Assembly: GCF_009734425.1 (NCBI RefSeq)
Contig: NZ_CP046455.1
Coordinates: 1,922,001-1,986,000 of the forward strand
Direction: 5' to 3'
DNA from: Corynebacterium occultum
GTDB lineage: Bacteria; Actinomycetota; Actinomycetes; Mycobacteriales; Mycobacteriaceae
Length of the DNA: 64,000 nt
This document shows positions 50,110-59,246 of this stretch, piece by piece; the first letter of the stretch is position 1; the number at the start of each line of letters is the position of its first letter. The notes beneath the pieces were generated by a model, which had not been told where the DNA came from, ran no database searches, and was given only the letters and a program-made list of their open reading frames with translations. A program made the position numbers and the translations under genes.

Positions 50110-51123
50110 ATGAACAATAAAGTGATCTCCCGGCTGGGGAGCTATTACCACGCGTGGGCCCGCTCCCACCCTGATGCAGCTGAAGAATTCTCCGGTGCGC
50201 TGGAGGATCTCCTCAGCGACGGTGGCGTTACCTATGACCGGGTGTGGGCCCGGGTGAAGGAATGGTCCTCGCTGAAGGCCAAGGCACGTAAGCAGCACCC
50301 TGATGGCAGCCCGCAGTATCCGGAACCCTGGCAAGACATCCACGATGTGGTTGGGGTGCGGGTGACCACGTATCACTCCACCGAGATCCCAGCCGCGATC
50401 ACGGTGCTGCGGGATTCTTTCCTGGTGCACCGCAATGTGGACAAGACCACCGAGACCCGGGTGTCGGGAACTTTCGGTTATGGTTCCCACCACCTGATCC
50501 TTGAGGTCAGTGAGGATTCCCCGGAGGAGTTGCGGGCTTACCGGGGAATGCGCTTTGAGGTGCAGATCCGTACGGTCCTGCAGCATGCCTGGGCCGAGTT
50601 CGAGCATGATATCCGTTATAAGCGGGGCCCTGAGGAGCCGGATCCAGCGGTGGACCGCGCTTTCACGTTGGCGGCCGGTCTGATTGAGCTGGCGGATCAG
50701 CAATTCGACCTGATCGCCTCGGTGCAGTCCTCCGGGGCGAGCACCACCGACGATGAGGTGGAGTTGAGTTCGGAGACGCTGCCCGGTGTGCTGGCGGTCC
50801 TGCTGGGGAACCGTTTCCCGCGACCACGTTCGGAGCTCTTCCGCTGGTTGGGTGAGATCCTCCTGGCTAATGGGGTGACCACGGTGGCGGAGCTGCGCCT
50901 GCTGCTCGATGACATGGATATTGAAGCCCTGGGTCGGGCGATGAACTACCGTTTCCTCCCCGGCCAGGTCCGGCTGATTGATGATCTGCTACTCCGTCGC
51001 TATGGGGATGATCACATTAGCCGCACCCGGGACAGCAGCTCACGTGCGACGCAGCGGGAACGTCAGCTCAAGACCCGACTTGCCAAGATGCGTCGCGCCC
51101 ACATCACCGCTGAAAAAGGGTAA
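50110..51123 (+). CDS. relS: Small alarmone synthetase of the RelA/SpoT family
   Basis: The 337-residue protein has a (p)ppGpp synthetase domain (about 40-190) without an HD hydrolase domain. Motifs include DIHDVVGVRVTTY, TFGYGSHHLILEV and EVQIRTVLQHAWAEFEHDIRYK. A C-terminal helical half of unknown role follows, ending in a basic tail. It corresponds in place (after treY) to the C. glutamicum small alarmone synthetase RelS. The ATG lies 14 bases after the treY stop, so the two genes are co-transcribed. Confidence 0.88.
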   Translation: MNNKVISRLGSYYHAWARSHPDAAEEFSGALEDLLSDGGVTYDRVWARVKEWSSLKAKARKQHPDGSPQYPEPWQDIHDVVGVRVTTYHSTEIPAAITVLRDSFLVHRNVDKTTETRVSGTFGYGSHHLILEVSEDSPEELRAYRGMRFEVQIRTVLQHAWAEFEHDIRYKRGPEEPDPAVDRAFTLAAGLIELADQQFDLIASVQSSGASTTDDEVELSSETLPGVLAVLLGNRFPRPRSELFRWLGEILLANGVTTVAELRLLLDDMDIEALGRAMNYRFLPGQVRLIDDLLLRRYGDDHISRTRDSSSRATQRERQLKTRLAKMRRAHITAEKG

Positions 51124-51168
51124 CGTCTGCCGGGTACCGGCGCCCATCAACTAAGGAGTATTCACCGT

Positions 51169-51300
51169 ATGAGCAGTATTTCCATCCGCGAAGATTTCCC
51201 GGTCTTCGCCGACCAGATCCACGTTTGGGCGCTGACCACCGCCGATTTCTTCCGCGAGTTCGGGGTTAACTTCCCGCCCGCCACCTGGGGTCTCTGGTAG
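51169..51300 (+). CDS. Small protein of 43 residues downstream of relS
   Basis: A good ribosome site (AAGGAG, nine bases before ATG) opens a 44-codon frame ending in TAG. The peptide starts MSSISIREDFP and ends PPATWGLW; it is amphipathic with several Phe and Trp and no membrane segment. A strong terminator follows 33 bases later, so it closes the treY-relS transcript. I know no family for it; coding is supported by the ribosome site and position. Confidence 0.6.
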   Translation: MSSISIREDFPVFADQIHVWALTTADFFREFGVNFPPATWGLW

Positions 51301-51332
51301 GTCTCACTCCCCCCCGGGACTTTCTTCTCCAG

Positions 51333-51395
51333 ACCTCCGCCGGCATCTTCTTCCTCTCTGCATCCAGAGAGGTGGGGCTCCGGGGGAGGTTTTTG
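51333..51395 (+). terminator. Two-part terminator after the small gene
   Basis: An 11-bp outer stem with one mismatch (51333-51343 with 51380-51390) encloses a 7-bp inner hairpin (CTCTCTG and CAGAGAG) and is followed by TTTT. Confidence 0.9.
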
Positions 51396-51463
51396 TGTCC
51401 CCTGCCCCGCCGTCCGGAACACCGGTGTCGCTTCGCTGTCATTTCCCCAGGGGAGCTGATATT

Positions 51464-51477
51464 GTTGATATGTCAAC
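51464..51477. promoter_or_regulatory. Candidate operator before the LLM oxidoreductase
   Basis: GTTGA-TATG-TCAAC is a perfect inverted repeat 42 bases upstream of the ATG. It has the size of a MarR or TetR half-site pair; regulator unknown. Confidence 0.45.
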
Positions 51478-51518
51478 TAGGTTAGTAATTGCGAGCATTT
51501 CCACGGGAGAACTAAACG

Positions 51519-52568
51519 ATGTCCACCACACCCATCCAATTCGGTCTCGACACCTTCGGCGATGTCACCTGGGACGCCGAGGGCACCCCCCTGCCCCATG
51601 ACCAGGTGGTCCGCAATGTCGTGGAGGAGGGTGTGCTCGCCGACCGGGTGGGCGTGGATGTCTTCGGCGTGGGCGAGCACCACCGCGATGATTATGCGGT
51701 CTCCGCCCCCGACATCGTGCTGACCGCCATCGCCGCCCGCACCAAGAAGATCATCCTCACCACCTCCGTCACGGTACTGAGCTCCGATGACCCGGTGCGT
51801 GTCTTCGAACGTTTCTCCACCATCGACGCCATCTCCTCCGGCCGTGCCGAGATGATCCTGGGCCGGGGATCCTTCATCGAGTCCTTCCCCCTCTTCGGTT
51901 TCGACCTGGACAAGTACGAGGTCCTCTACGAGGAGAAACTGGACCTGATGCGCAAGATTCTTGACGCCGATCAGGCCGGCACCGGAGTCACCTGGGAGGG
52001 CACCACGCGCAGCTCCCTGGAGAACCAGAAGCTCTACCCGCCGACCGCCGATGGCCTGCGGCCCTGGGTGGCCGTGGGTGGTTCCCCGGAGTCCGTGGTA
52101 CGCGCCGCACGCCAGAAGATGCCCCTGATGCTCGCCGTCATCGGGGGCCAGGTCCGCCGCTTCCGTCCCTTCGTCGACCTCTACAAACGGGCCAATAATG
52201 AGCTGGGCAACCCCCAGCTGCCGGTGGGTATCCACTCCCCCGGCCTGATCGCCGACACCGATGCCGAGGCCCAGGAAAGGCTCTACTACCAGTGGATGGC
52301 CATGCAGCGCCGCATCGGTGCCGAGAGGGGCTGGCCGGAGCCGACCAAGGGACGCTTCCTCCAGGAGATCAACTCCGGTTCCCTCTATGTCGGTTCCCCG
52401 GACACCGTTGCCGCCAAGATGGTTGACGCCATCGAGGCACTGGAGCTGGACCGCTTCACCCTGAAGTACTCCAATGGGCCGGTGCAGCATGAACATGCCA
52501 TGGACACCATCCGTCTCTACGGCGAGGAAGTCATCCCCCGGGTACGCCGCATCCTCGGGCAGCGCTAG
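51519..52568 (+). CDS. Luciferase-like (LLM class) flavin-dependent oxidoreductase
   Basis: The 349-residue protein is a TIM-barrel LLM family member. It shows DVFGVGEHHRDDYAVSAPD, TTSVTVLSSDDPVRVFERF and GRAEMILGRGSFIESFPLFG near the flavin site, and the C-terminal YVGSPDTVAAKMVDAIEAL. It uses FMN or F420 family chemistry; substrate unknown. GGGAGA precedes the ATG. It is flanked by terminators and is monocistronic. Confidence 0.9.
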   Translation: MSTTPIQFGLDTFGDVTWDAEGTPLPHDQVVRNVVEEGVLADRVGVDVFGVGEHHRDDYAVSAPDIVLTAIAARTKKIILTTSVTVLSSDDPVRVFERFSTIDAISSGRAEMILGRGSFIESFPLFGFDLDKYEVLYEEKLDLMRKILDADQAGTGVTWEGTTRSSLENQKLYPPTADGLRPWVAVGGSPESVVRAARQKMPLMLAVIGGQVRRFRPFVDLYKRANNELGNPQLPVGIHSPGLIADTDAEAQERLYYQWMAMQRRIGAERGWPEPTKGRFLQEINSGSLYVGSPDTVAAKMVDAIEALELDRFTLKYSNGPVQHEHAMDTIRLYGEEVIPRVRRILGQR

Positions 52569-52581
52569 AAAGCTCATTAAC

Positions 52582-52625
52582 AACGCGGGCCGCGGAGACC
52601 GTCTCTGGTCTCCGCGGCCCGCGTT
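52582..52625. terminator. Bidirectional terminator, LLM gene and S4 gene
   Basis: A perfect 19-bp stem (52582-52600 with 52607-52625) with a 6-base loop lies between convergent genes. T-tracts are short. Confidence 0.85.
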
Positions 52626-52628
52626 CGT

Positions 52629-53009
52629 CTAAGGACGCCCCCGCAACTGATCCAGTTGACGGCGTTCCCGCTTCGTCGGCCGCCCGGCACCCCGGTCACG
52701 GCGTGGCTGGGAGGCCAGGATCTCCTTCGGCGGGGGCGGCGGGGAATGATCGGCGTAGCAGCGCCGGGCCTCCGGAGCCCCGAGCCGCTTGCGAGGGGTG
52801 TCCAGCACCTCCACATCCATTTCGCGGTGATCCTTCCACACCCGCACCCGATCACCGGGGGCGACCTGTTGGGCGGGTTTCACCGAGACACCGTTGACCT
52901 TGACATGCCCGGCGCGGCAGGCCTCGGCGGCCAGGGAACGGGTCTTGAGGAGGCGGACCGCCCATACCCAGGCGTCCACCCGTACCGGGGTGCCAGTGGA
53001 TTCAGACAT
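52629..53009 (-). CDS. S4 domain RNA-binding protein (Hsp15/HslR-like)
   Basis: The 126-residue protein has an N-terminal S4 domain (RVDAWVWAVRLLKTRSLAAEACRAG region, about 9-70) with GHVKVNGVSVKPAQQV, then a basic Arg-rich tail with a PPPPP stretch. The family includes Hsp15, which binds stalled 50S subunits in E. coli, and RqcP-like proteins. Exact role not determinable. Ends just before the shared terminator. Confidence 0.85.
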   Translation of the reverse strand: MSESTGTPVRVDAWVWAVRLLKTRSLAAEACRAGHVKVNGVSVKPAQQVAPGDRVRVWKDHREMDVEVLDTPRKRLGAPEARRCYADHSPPPPPKEILASQPRRDRGAGRPTKRERRQLDQLRGRP

Positions 53010-53019
53010 CGCTCCGATC

Positions 53020-53247
53020 CTAGTCCTTGTGGTTGATGATCCGGTTGATCTTGCGGTAGTTCATCAAACCACCGACCACGGCGATGATCAGGCCGAGGAT
53101 CAGGAAGAAGGAACTGCCGGCCAGGATGGCCAGTGCGGTACCGCCCACGAGGCCACCACCGACTGCGATGACGCCGTTTCGGGTGTACTTGCGGACGGCC
53201 ATCTTGCGCTGCTCGATGGGGTTTCGGGGGTACTGCTGCATACTCAT
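53020..53247 (-). CDS. Small membrane protein
   Basis: The 75-residue protein has a basic N-terminus (MSMQQYPRNPIEQRK) and a hydrophobic stretch at about 25-60 that can form two helices with a short Gly/Ser turn. A basic C-terminus (NYRKINRI) follows. Function unknown. It starts 15 bases after the yigZ stop. Starts at 53247 or 53241 are both possible. Confidence 0.7.
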   Translation of the reverse strand: MSMQQYPRNPIEQRKMAVRKYTRNGVIAVGGGLVGGTALAILAGSSFFLILGLIIAVVGGLMNYRKINRIINHKD

Positions 53248-53261
53248 GGGAGACAGTCTAG

Positions 53262-53894
53262 TCAGTTGCCTTCCACCCATGCGGAACCAGCTTCCTTTGG
53301 CGTCACCCGACCTGAGGTCACCGCCGCCAGCAGGGCGGTCAGTTCGGCCACTTCCCCGGGATCAATCGCCAGGGTGTAGGTCACGGTAGCCCCGTAGTCC
53401 ATCGTCACAACATCGACCCCGCGGGCCCGGAGGTCCGCCTCCCAGCGGCCGGCATCGGAATGGGGGAATTCCACGGTGTAGAGTTCGCGTTCCGCCCGGG
53501 TGACACGCTGGACCAGGGGCAGGGTCTCGCCCACCGAGTTGGAGTAGGCGTGCACCAGGCCACCGGTGCCGAGTTTGATGCCCCCAAAGTAGCGCACCAC
53601 CACGGCGGCGATGTCGAGCATTCCGGAGCCACGCAGCATGTCCAGCATGGGTTTTCCGGCGGTGCCGGAGGGTTCACCATCGTCACTGGAACGTTCGATC
53701 GGGTTGGCGTGCTCGACATGCAGCAGGTAGGCGCTGCAGTGGTGCCTGGCATCCGGGTAGTCGCCGCGTACCTCGGCGATGAAGTCGCGGGCCTCCGCCT
53801 CGGAACGCACCCGCCTGATCAGGGTGATGAAGCGAGAACGCTTGATCTCCCATTCGTGGGCGGTGGTGACTCCGGCGGCGGGTAATTGATACAT
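53262..53894 (-). CDS. YigZ/IMPACT family protein
   Basis: The 210-residue protein has the UPF0029/IMPACT N-terminal domain with HHCSAYLL, SSDDGEPSGTAGKPML and VRYFGGIKLGTGGLVHAYS. A small C-terminal domain (about 135-210) follows. YigZ proteins bind ribosomes or nucleic acid; function uncertain. It is divergent from treZ with only 54 bases between starts, and precedes the small membrane gene and the S4 gene on the same strand. Confidence 0.88.
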   Translation of the reverse strand: MYQLPAAGVTTAHEWEIKRSRFITLIRRVRSEAEARDFIAEVRGDYPDARHHCSAYLLHVEHANPIERSSDDGEPSGTAGKPMLDMLRGSGMLDIAAVVVRYFGGIKLGTGGLVHAYSNSVGETLPLVQRVTRAERELYTVEFPHSDAGRWEADLRARGVDVVTMDYGATVTYTLAIDPGEVAELTALLAAVTSGRVTPKEAGSAWVEGN

Positions 53895-53935
53895 GGATGT
53901 GGATTCTACCGATGGCGGGGTCCGCTCCCCTTACC

Positions 53936-53941
53936 TACGCT
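53936..53941 (+). promoter_or_regulatory. Candidate -10 element of treZ
   Basis: TACGCT lies seven bases before the treZ ATG, so transcription would begin at or next to the start codon. No ribosome site is visible. Confidence 0.45.
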
Positions 53942-53948
53942 GGGGCAC

Positions 53949-55706
53949 ATGATTTCGCTTCGCCCCCAGGGCCCTTCGTTCAGTGTCTGGGCACCTCATG
54001 CCCGCGACGTCCGCCTGGTTCTCCGGGAAACCCCCGATCAAGAGCAGCTGCATCCCATGAACCGCACCGAAGGTGGTTGGTGGGTGGCTGAGATATCAGC
54101 GGAGACCGGGCAACGCTACGGCTTCCAGGTTGATGCCGGGGAGGGTTTCTCCATCACCCTGCCCGATCCTCGCTCCACCTCCCTGCCGGATGGGGTGCAC
54201 GGTTTGAGCCGGGTCGATGATCCCACCTTCGACTGGTCCGATGATCAGTGGCGGGGCAGGGTGTTGCCCGGCACGGTGCTCTATGAGCTGCATGTGGGCA
54301 CCTTCAGTGCCCGCGGCGACTTTGAGGGGGTCGTCGATAAGCTTCCCCACCTGAAGGATCTGGGGGTCAGCGCCATCGAACTGATGCCGGTGCAGCCCTT
54401 CGGCGGGGAAAGGAACTGGGGTTATGACGGGGTGGCCTGGATGGCGGTGCAGGAAAGCTATGGTGGCCGCGCGGGCCTGAAAAAGCTTGTCGACGCCGCG
54501 CATGCCGCCGGCATCGCGGTCTACCTCGATGTCGTCTACAACCATTTCGGACCGGATGGCAACTACAACGGTTTCTTCGGCCCCTACACCTCAGGGGGTT
54601 CCACCGGCTGGGGTGAGGTCGTCAACATCTCCGGCCCTGACTCCGATGAGGTCCGCGCCTTCATCCTGGACACGGTGCGCCAGTGGTTCAGCGAATTCCA
54701 CATCGACGGCCTGCGGCTGGATGCCATCCACGCCCTGGATGACAATGGGGCGCCGTCCATTCTGGCGCAGATGCAGCAGATCGCCGATGAGATCACCGCC
54801 ACCACCGGGGTGCCCCGCAGCCTGATCGCCGAATCCGATCTCAATGACCCGAAGGTGATCAGCTCGCCGGAGGCCGGGGGCCATGGTCTGGCGGCCCAGT
54901 GGGCCGATGACATCCACCATGGGCTGCACACCCTGATCTCCGGGGAGAATCACGCTTATTACGCGGACTTTGGTTCGCTGGAGGCCCTGCTCAAGACCCT
55001 GCGGGGGGCCTATTTCTTCACCGGGGACTACTCCAGTTACCGGGGTCGGCACCACGGTCGGGCCGTGAACCGGGAGCTGATCCCGGCGCACCGCTTCGTC
55101 ACCTACACCACCACCCATGACCAGACCGGAAACCGGGCGGGCGGTGACCGCCCCTCCATGACGCTGACTCCGGAGCAGCAGGTGCTCAAGGCGGCGGTGA
55201 TCTACTGCTCCCCCTACACCCCCATGCTTTTCATGGGTGAGGAGTTCGGGGCGCGTACCCCTTTCCCCTTCTTCGTCTCCCATACCGATGCGGAACTCAA
55301 CCGACTGACCAGGGAGGGGCGCACCCGGGAGTTCTCCCGTTCCGGCTGGGACGTATCTCAGGTGCCCGACCCGGCTGATCCGGCCACCTTCGAATCCGCC
55401 AAGCTGGACTGGGACTTCGATGAGCAGGCCCAGCGCATCCACGGGGCTTACCGCACCCTGTTGCGGCTGCGCACCGAATGGGGCCTGGCCCGACCCCGGC
55501 TGGATCAGCTGCAGGTGCAGGGGGGCAGTGAGGAGGAGCCCTGGCTGTTGATGGGGCATGAGGATGTCACCCTGCTGGCCAACCTCTCCGCCACCCCGGT
55601 GGAGATCCCCCAGGGCGGAGAATTGATCTACAGTTTCACCTCCCCGGAGGTGCACCCGGACCGCACCCTGCTTGATGCCTGGGGTTTTGCGCTGCTACGC
55701 CGCTGA
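53949..55706 (+). CDS. treZ: Malto-oligosyltrehalose trehalohydrolase TreZ
   Basis: TreZ cuts trehalose from the glucan end made by TreY. The 585-residue GH13 protein has an N-terminal module (starting ISLRPQGPSFSVWAPHA) and a barrel with LYELHVGTFS, IAVYLDVVYNHFGPDGNY, DGLRLDAIHALDD with the nucleophile Asp, LIAESDLNDPK, and TYTTTHDQTGNRAGGDR. The ATG at 53949 is used because the conserved N-terminus begins there. It is some 4 kb from treY. Confidence 0.96.
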   Translation: MISLRPQGPSFSVWAPHARDVRLVLRETPDQEQLHPMNRTEGGWWVAEISAETGQRYGFQVDAGEGFSITLPDPRSTSLPDGVHGLSRVDDPTFDWSDDQWRGRVLPGTVLYELHVGTFSARGDFEGVVDKLPHLKDLGVSAIELMPVQPFGGERNWGYDGVAWMAVQESYGGRAGLKKLVDAAHAAGIAVYLDVVYNHFGPDGNYNGFFGPYTSGGSTGWGEVVNISGPDSDEVRAFILDTVRQWFSEFHIDGLRLDAIHALDDNGAPSILAQMQQIADEITATTGVPRSLIAESDLNDPKVISSPEAGGHGLAAQWADDIHHGLHTLISGENHAYYADFGSLEALLKTLRGAYFFTGDYSSYRGRHHGRAVNRELIPAHRFVTYTTTHDQTGNRAGGDRPSMTLTPEQQVLKAAVIYCSPYTPMLFMGEEFGARTPFPFFVSHTDAELNRLTREGRTREFSRSGWDVSQVPDPADPATFESAKLDWDFDEQAQRIHGAYRTLLRLRTEWGLARPRLDQLQVQGGSEEEPWLLMGHEDVTLLANLSATPVEIPQGGELIYSFTSPEVHPDRTLLDAWGFALLRR

Positions 55707-55743
55707 TCTTCCCCGGGACCACGAGGGGGAAGGCGGAAATGAG

Positions 55744-55783
55744 GAAGGCCCCGGAACCCCGGGCTGGGGGTTCCGGGGCCTTC
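55744..55783. terminator. Bidirectional terminator between treZ and ilvA
   Basis: A perfect 17-bp stem (55744-55760 with 55767-55783) with a 6-base loop lies between convergent genes. No long T-tract. Confidence 0.85.
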
Positions 55784-55822
55784 AACTGTTGCCGTGGCCG
55801 GGATGACGTGCTCTCCCCCAGG

Positions 55823-57127
55823 CTAGATCAGGAAGGAGTACTCCGGGGTGCCGGGATGCAGCTGCTGGCAGTCGATGCGGGAGACTTCCATGCGCTCCAG
55901 CAGGGGCTGCAGGTCCGCGGCGGCACTGAGCTCGAGGCCGACGAGGGCGGCACCGGTCTCCCGGTTGTTGCGCTTGAGGTATTCAAAGCGCGTGATGTCA
56001 TCATCGGGGCCGAGGATATTCTCCAGGAAATTACGCAGCTGCCCCGGCTCCTGGGGAAAGTTCACCAGGAAGTAGTGCTTGAGGCCGCGATGGACCAGGG
56101 AGCGTTCCATCACCTCGCCATAGCGCAGCACATCATTGTTACCACCGGAGATGATGCAGACCACGACCTCACCCGGGGTCAGGTGCAGTTCGCGCAGGCC
56201 AGCCACCGACAACGCCCCGGCCGGCTCAGCGATGATGCCCTCAGACTGGTAGAGGTCTAGCATCTCGGTGCAGACCGCACCCTCGGAGACATCCAGGAGA
56301 TGCAGCCGTCCCAGGTTGCGTTCGATGATCTCGTAGGTCAGATCGCCGGTGCGCTTGACGGCGGCACCATCGACGAACCCATCCGCCTCATCCAGGGTGA
56401 TGGGGCCATGGTTGTCTAGGGCAGCCCGGAGCGAGGCGGCGCCGGAGGGTTCCACACCCACGATGGCGGTGCGCGGGGCCATGTCCGCGAAATAACTGAG
56501 CACCCCGGCCAGCAGACCGCCACCACCGACGGGGACCACCACGGTGTGGGCGGACTTTCCCATTGAGGTCAGCTGGCTGAGGATCTCGGCGGCGACGGTG
56601 CCCTGACCGACGATGGTGTCGCGGGCGTCGAAGGGCTCGACCACCACGGCGCCGGTCTCTGCGGCATCGGCGCGGGCGGCTGCGGCGGCCTCATCGAAGC
56701 TGGCCCCGGTGACCACCAGCTCCACCTGATCCCCACCATGGACGAGGATGCGGTCCCGCTTCTGCTTCGGGGTCTTGGCGGGAACGTAGATCCGCCCCTG
56801 GATGCCCAGCTGCTTACAGGCGTAGGCCACGCCTTGGGCATGGTTGCCGGCGGAGGCGGCGACGATGCCGGCAGCACGCTCTTCAGCACTGAGCTGACTG
56901 ATGGCGTTGTAGGCGCCGCGGATCTTGTAGGAACGGACATCCTGCAGATCCTCCCGTTTGAGGTAGGCCTCCACGCCGAGTTCCTCGGAGAGCCGCGGGC
57001 AGTACTGGAGCGGGGTCGGAGCGATCACCGAGGAAATTCGGGCCTGAGCCAGTTGCACATCGGCGGCGTGGATCGGCTCGGAGGATACCGAGATGGCAGT
57101 GGAGTCGGTGTTCGGGGATTCGCTCAT
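55823..57127 (-). CDS. ilvA: Threonine dehydratase (biosynthetic)
   Basis: IlvA deaminates threonine to 2-oxobutanoate, the first step to isoleucine. The 434-residue PLP enzyme has the Schiff-base Lys in VRSYKIRGAYNA, ASAGNHAQGVAYA and PVGGGGLLAG, and a single C-terminal ACT-like domain (about 335-434) for feedback by isoleucine. This shorter form matches C. glutamicum IlvA rather than E. coli IlvA with two ACT-like domains. ATG at 57127. Confidence 0.96.
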   Translation of the reverse strand: MSESPNTDSTAISVSSEPIHAADVQLAQARISSVIAPTPLQYCPRLSEELGVEAYLKREDLQDVRSYKIRGAYNAISQLSAEERAAGIVAASAGNHAQGVAYACKQLGIQGRIYVPAKTPKQKRDRILVHGGDQVELVVTGASFDEAAAAARADAAETGAVVVEPFDARDTIVGQGTVAAEILSQLTSMGKSAHTVVVPVGGGGLLAGVLSYFADMAPRTAIVGVEPSGAASLRAALDNHGPITLDEADGFVDGAAVKRTGDLTYEIIERNLGRLHLLDVSEGAVCTEMLDLYQSEGIIAEPAGALSVAGLRELHLTPGEVVVCIISGGNNDVLRYGEVMERSLVHRGLKHYFLVNFPQEPGQLRNFLENILGPDDDITRFEYLKRNNRETGAALVGLELSAAADLQPLLERMEVSRIDCQQLHPGTPEYSFLI

Positions 57128-57325
57128 GAATCAGGAGTTTAGTCCCTCCCTGCGACACGATCACAGACACAACCCGGTTTACCCAATATTCACCGCCCAG
57201 ACACCTGAGAAACCCCTGTAAGTGGATAAAATATTACCTATATGGAGCATGATGATTTCCACACCTGAATCCATAAGGTCCGGAGCATACCTGCCCCGAA
57301 ACCACTGTCTAGGAGATCTCCCATC

Positions 57326-59188
57326 GTGTCTATCCGCCGGAGCGCCATCGCTCTCTGTGCCGCTGTCGCGACCAGTCTCACCCTGGTCACCCCCGCCAAT
57401 GCCGTGGTTGTCCCCAACCCGGTCATTGACTCCGCCCCGGGCGCCGAGATCGCCATGAAGCCCATCGGCTCCTATGACTCCGGCCAGTTCGAGGAATCCG
57501 CCGCCGAGATCCTCGCCTACCATGCCGCCACCGAGCAGCTGCTGGTGGTCAACGCCCTCTCCGGCAATATCGACATCCTCGACATCTCCGACCCCACCAC
57601 CCCGAAGAAGGTGGGTGCCATCGAGGCCGGTGCCGGCAATGGCATCAACTCCGTCACCGTCCGTGAAGATGGCCTGGCGGTGGCCAATGTTGAACCGGCG
57701 GACAAAACCGATGAGGGCGCCATGCTCTTCTTCAACGCCGACACCGGCGAAGAGCTGGGTCGGGTCAATATCGGTGGTGCGCTGCCGGACATGGTCGGTA
57801 TCAGCGCTGACGGCAAGTACGCCTTCACCGCCAATGAGGGTGAACCCGCCGAGGACTACTCCTACGATCCGGAAGGTTCGGTCACCGTGGTCACCCTGCC
57901 TGCCCTCGGAACCGTTGTGGCCCCCACCCAGGATGATGTCCGGGTCGCTGATTTCCAGGCCTTCAACGCCCCCGGCGCCCTGCATGAGGATGTCCGCGTC
58001 TTCGGCCAGGTCGGTGACTCCACCACCGTGGCGCAGAACCTGGAACCGGAGTACATCACCGAGATCGACGGCAAGGCCTATGTCACCCTGCAGGAGAACA
58101 ACGCCATCGCCGTGGTCGACCTGGCCACCGCGGCCGTCGAGAATATCTTCCCCCTCGGTTTCTTCGACCTGGCCACCGAGTTCGGCATCGACACCTCCGA
58201 CCGGGACGGAGAAATCAACATCCGGAACTGGCCGCTGAAGGCCATCCCCATGCCGGATGCGATTGAGGCCTACTCCGTGAACGGCAAGAACTACCTCGTC
58301 ATGGCCAATGAAGGAGACGCCCGCGACTGGGAGGCCTACTCCGAGGAAGCCCGCATCAAGGACCTCGGCGATGAGGATGAGGGACTGCCCCCGATCTGTG
58401 AGGACTTCGACACCGGTTCCGAGCTCAGCATTGCGCAGCTGCAGGAGGACGAGAACCTCGGCCGCCTGAACATCACCACCACCCTGGGGCTTTCCGGGGA
58501 CGGTTCCTGCTACACCGAGCTCTACAGCTTCGGCGCCCGCGGTTTCTCCATCTTCGACACGGAGGGCAACAAGGTCTTCAACTCCGGTGAACAGTTCGAG
58601 CAGAAGCTCGCGGAACTGCACAGCACCGGCCAGCTGATCTTCAACGCCTCCCATGATGAGGGCTGGTTCGACAACCGTTCCGACAACAAGGGCCCGGAGC
58701 CGGAGGGTGTGGCACTCGGCGACATCAACGGCAAGACCTACGCCTTCATCGGCCTGGAGCGCATCGGTGGCGTCTTCGTCTACGACGTCAGTGACCCGGA
58801 GTCCGCGGAGTACGTCACCTACGTCAACAACCGCGACTTCGATGTCAGCGCCCTCGATGAGGAGAGCGAGGAACTGGTCGACAACTGGGCTGAATCCGGT
58901 GACCTGGGCCCAGAGGGTCTGGTCTTCATCCCGGCCGCTGACTCCCCCAATGGCAAGAACCTGCTCGCGGTGGGCAATGAGGTCTCCGGCACCACCACCA
59001 TCTTCGAGATCGACTCACTGGTCGAGGACCAGACCCCGGGCGGTGCCACCGGTTTCCAGCAGGGTTCTTCCGCCGGCCCGCTGGTTGCCCTGGCCGGGGT
59101 GGCAGCCCTGATCGGTGGGGTCGCCGCCTTCTTCTCCGGCACGATTCCCCAGCTGCAGGCCGAAATCCAGAAGCTATTCACCCCCTAA
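57326..59188 (+). CDS. Secreted choice-of-anchor I family protein
   Basis: The 620-residue protein has a Sec signal peptide with cleavage after ANA (residue 26), a beta-propeller-like body (LLVVNALSGNIDILDISDP, DGKYAFTANEGEPAEDY, YAFIGLERIGGVFVYDVSDP) and, at about 585-606, a hydrophobic helix followed by a short amphipathic end (AEIQKLFTP). The body is that of the choice-of-anchor I family, related to phytase/alkaline-phosphatase-like proteins. It is probably held in the cell envelope. AGGAG precedes the GTG at 57326. Confidence 0.88.
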   Translation: MSIRRSAIALCAAVATSLTLVTPANAVVVPNPVIDSAPGAEIAMKPIGSYDSGQFEESAAEILAYHAATEQLLVVNALSGNIDILDISDPTTPKKVGAIEAGAGNGINSVTVREDGLAVANVEPADKTDEGAMLFFNADTGEELGRVNIGGALPDMVGISADGKYAFTANEGEPAEDYSYDPEGSVTVVTLPALGTVVAPTQDDVRVADFQAFNAPGALHEDVRVFGQVGDSTTVAQNLEPEYITEIDGKAYVTLQENNAIAVVDLATAAVENIFPLGFFDLATEFGIDTSDRDGEINIRNWPLKAIPMPDAIEAYSVNGKNYLVMANEGDARDWEAYSEEARIKDLGDEDEGLPPICEDFDTGSELSIAQLQEDENLGRLNITTTLGLSGDGSCYTELYSFGARGFSIFDTEGNKVFNSGEQFEQKLAELHSTGQLIFNASHDEGWFDNRSDNKGPEPEGVALGDINGKTYAFIGLERIGGVFVYDVSDPESAEYVTYVNNRDFDVSALDEESEELVDNWAESGDLGPEGLVFIPAADSPNGKNLLAVGNEVSGTTTIFEIDSLVEDQTPGGATGFQQGSSAGPLVALAGVAALIGGVAAFFSGTIPQLQAEIQKLFTP

Positions 59189-59246
59189 TTACCGTCAGGG
59201 GTTACACTGACTGACGACTTTTGCCTCTACCCCGAAGGAGTCCTCT

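Noticed and set aside
59189..59246. Terminator between the two secreted protein genes
   Set aside because: GTCAG and CTGAC segments can pair only weakly and the spacing suggests one operon.
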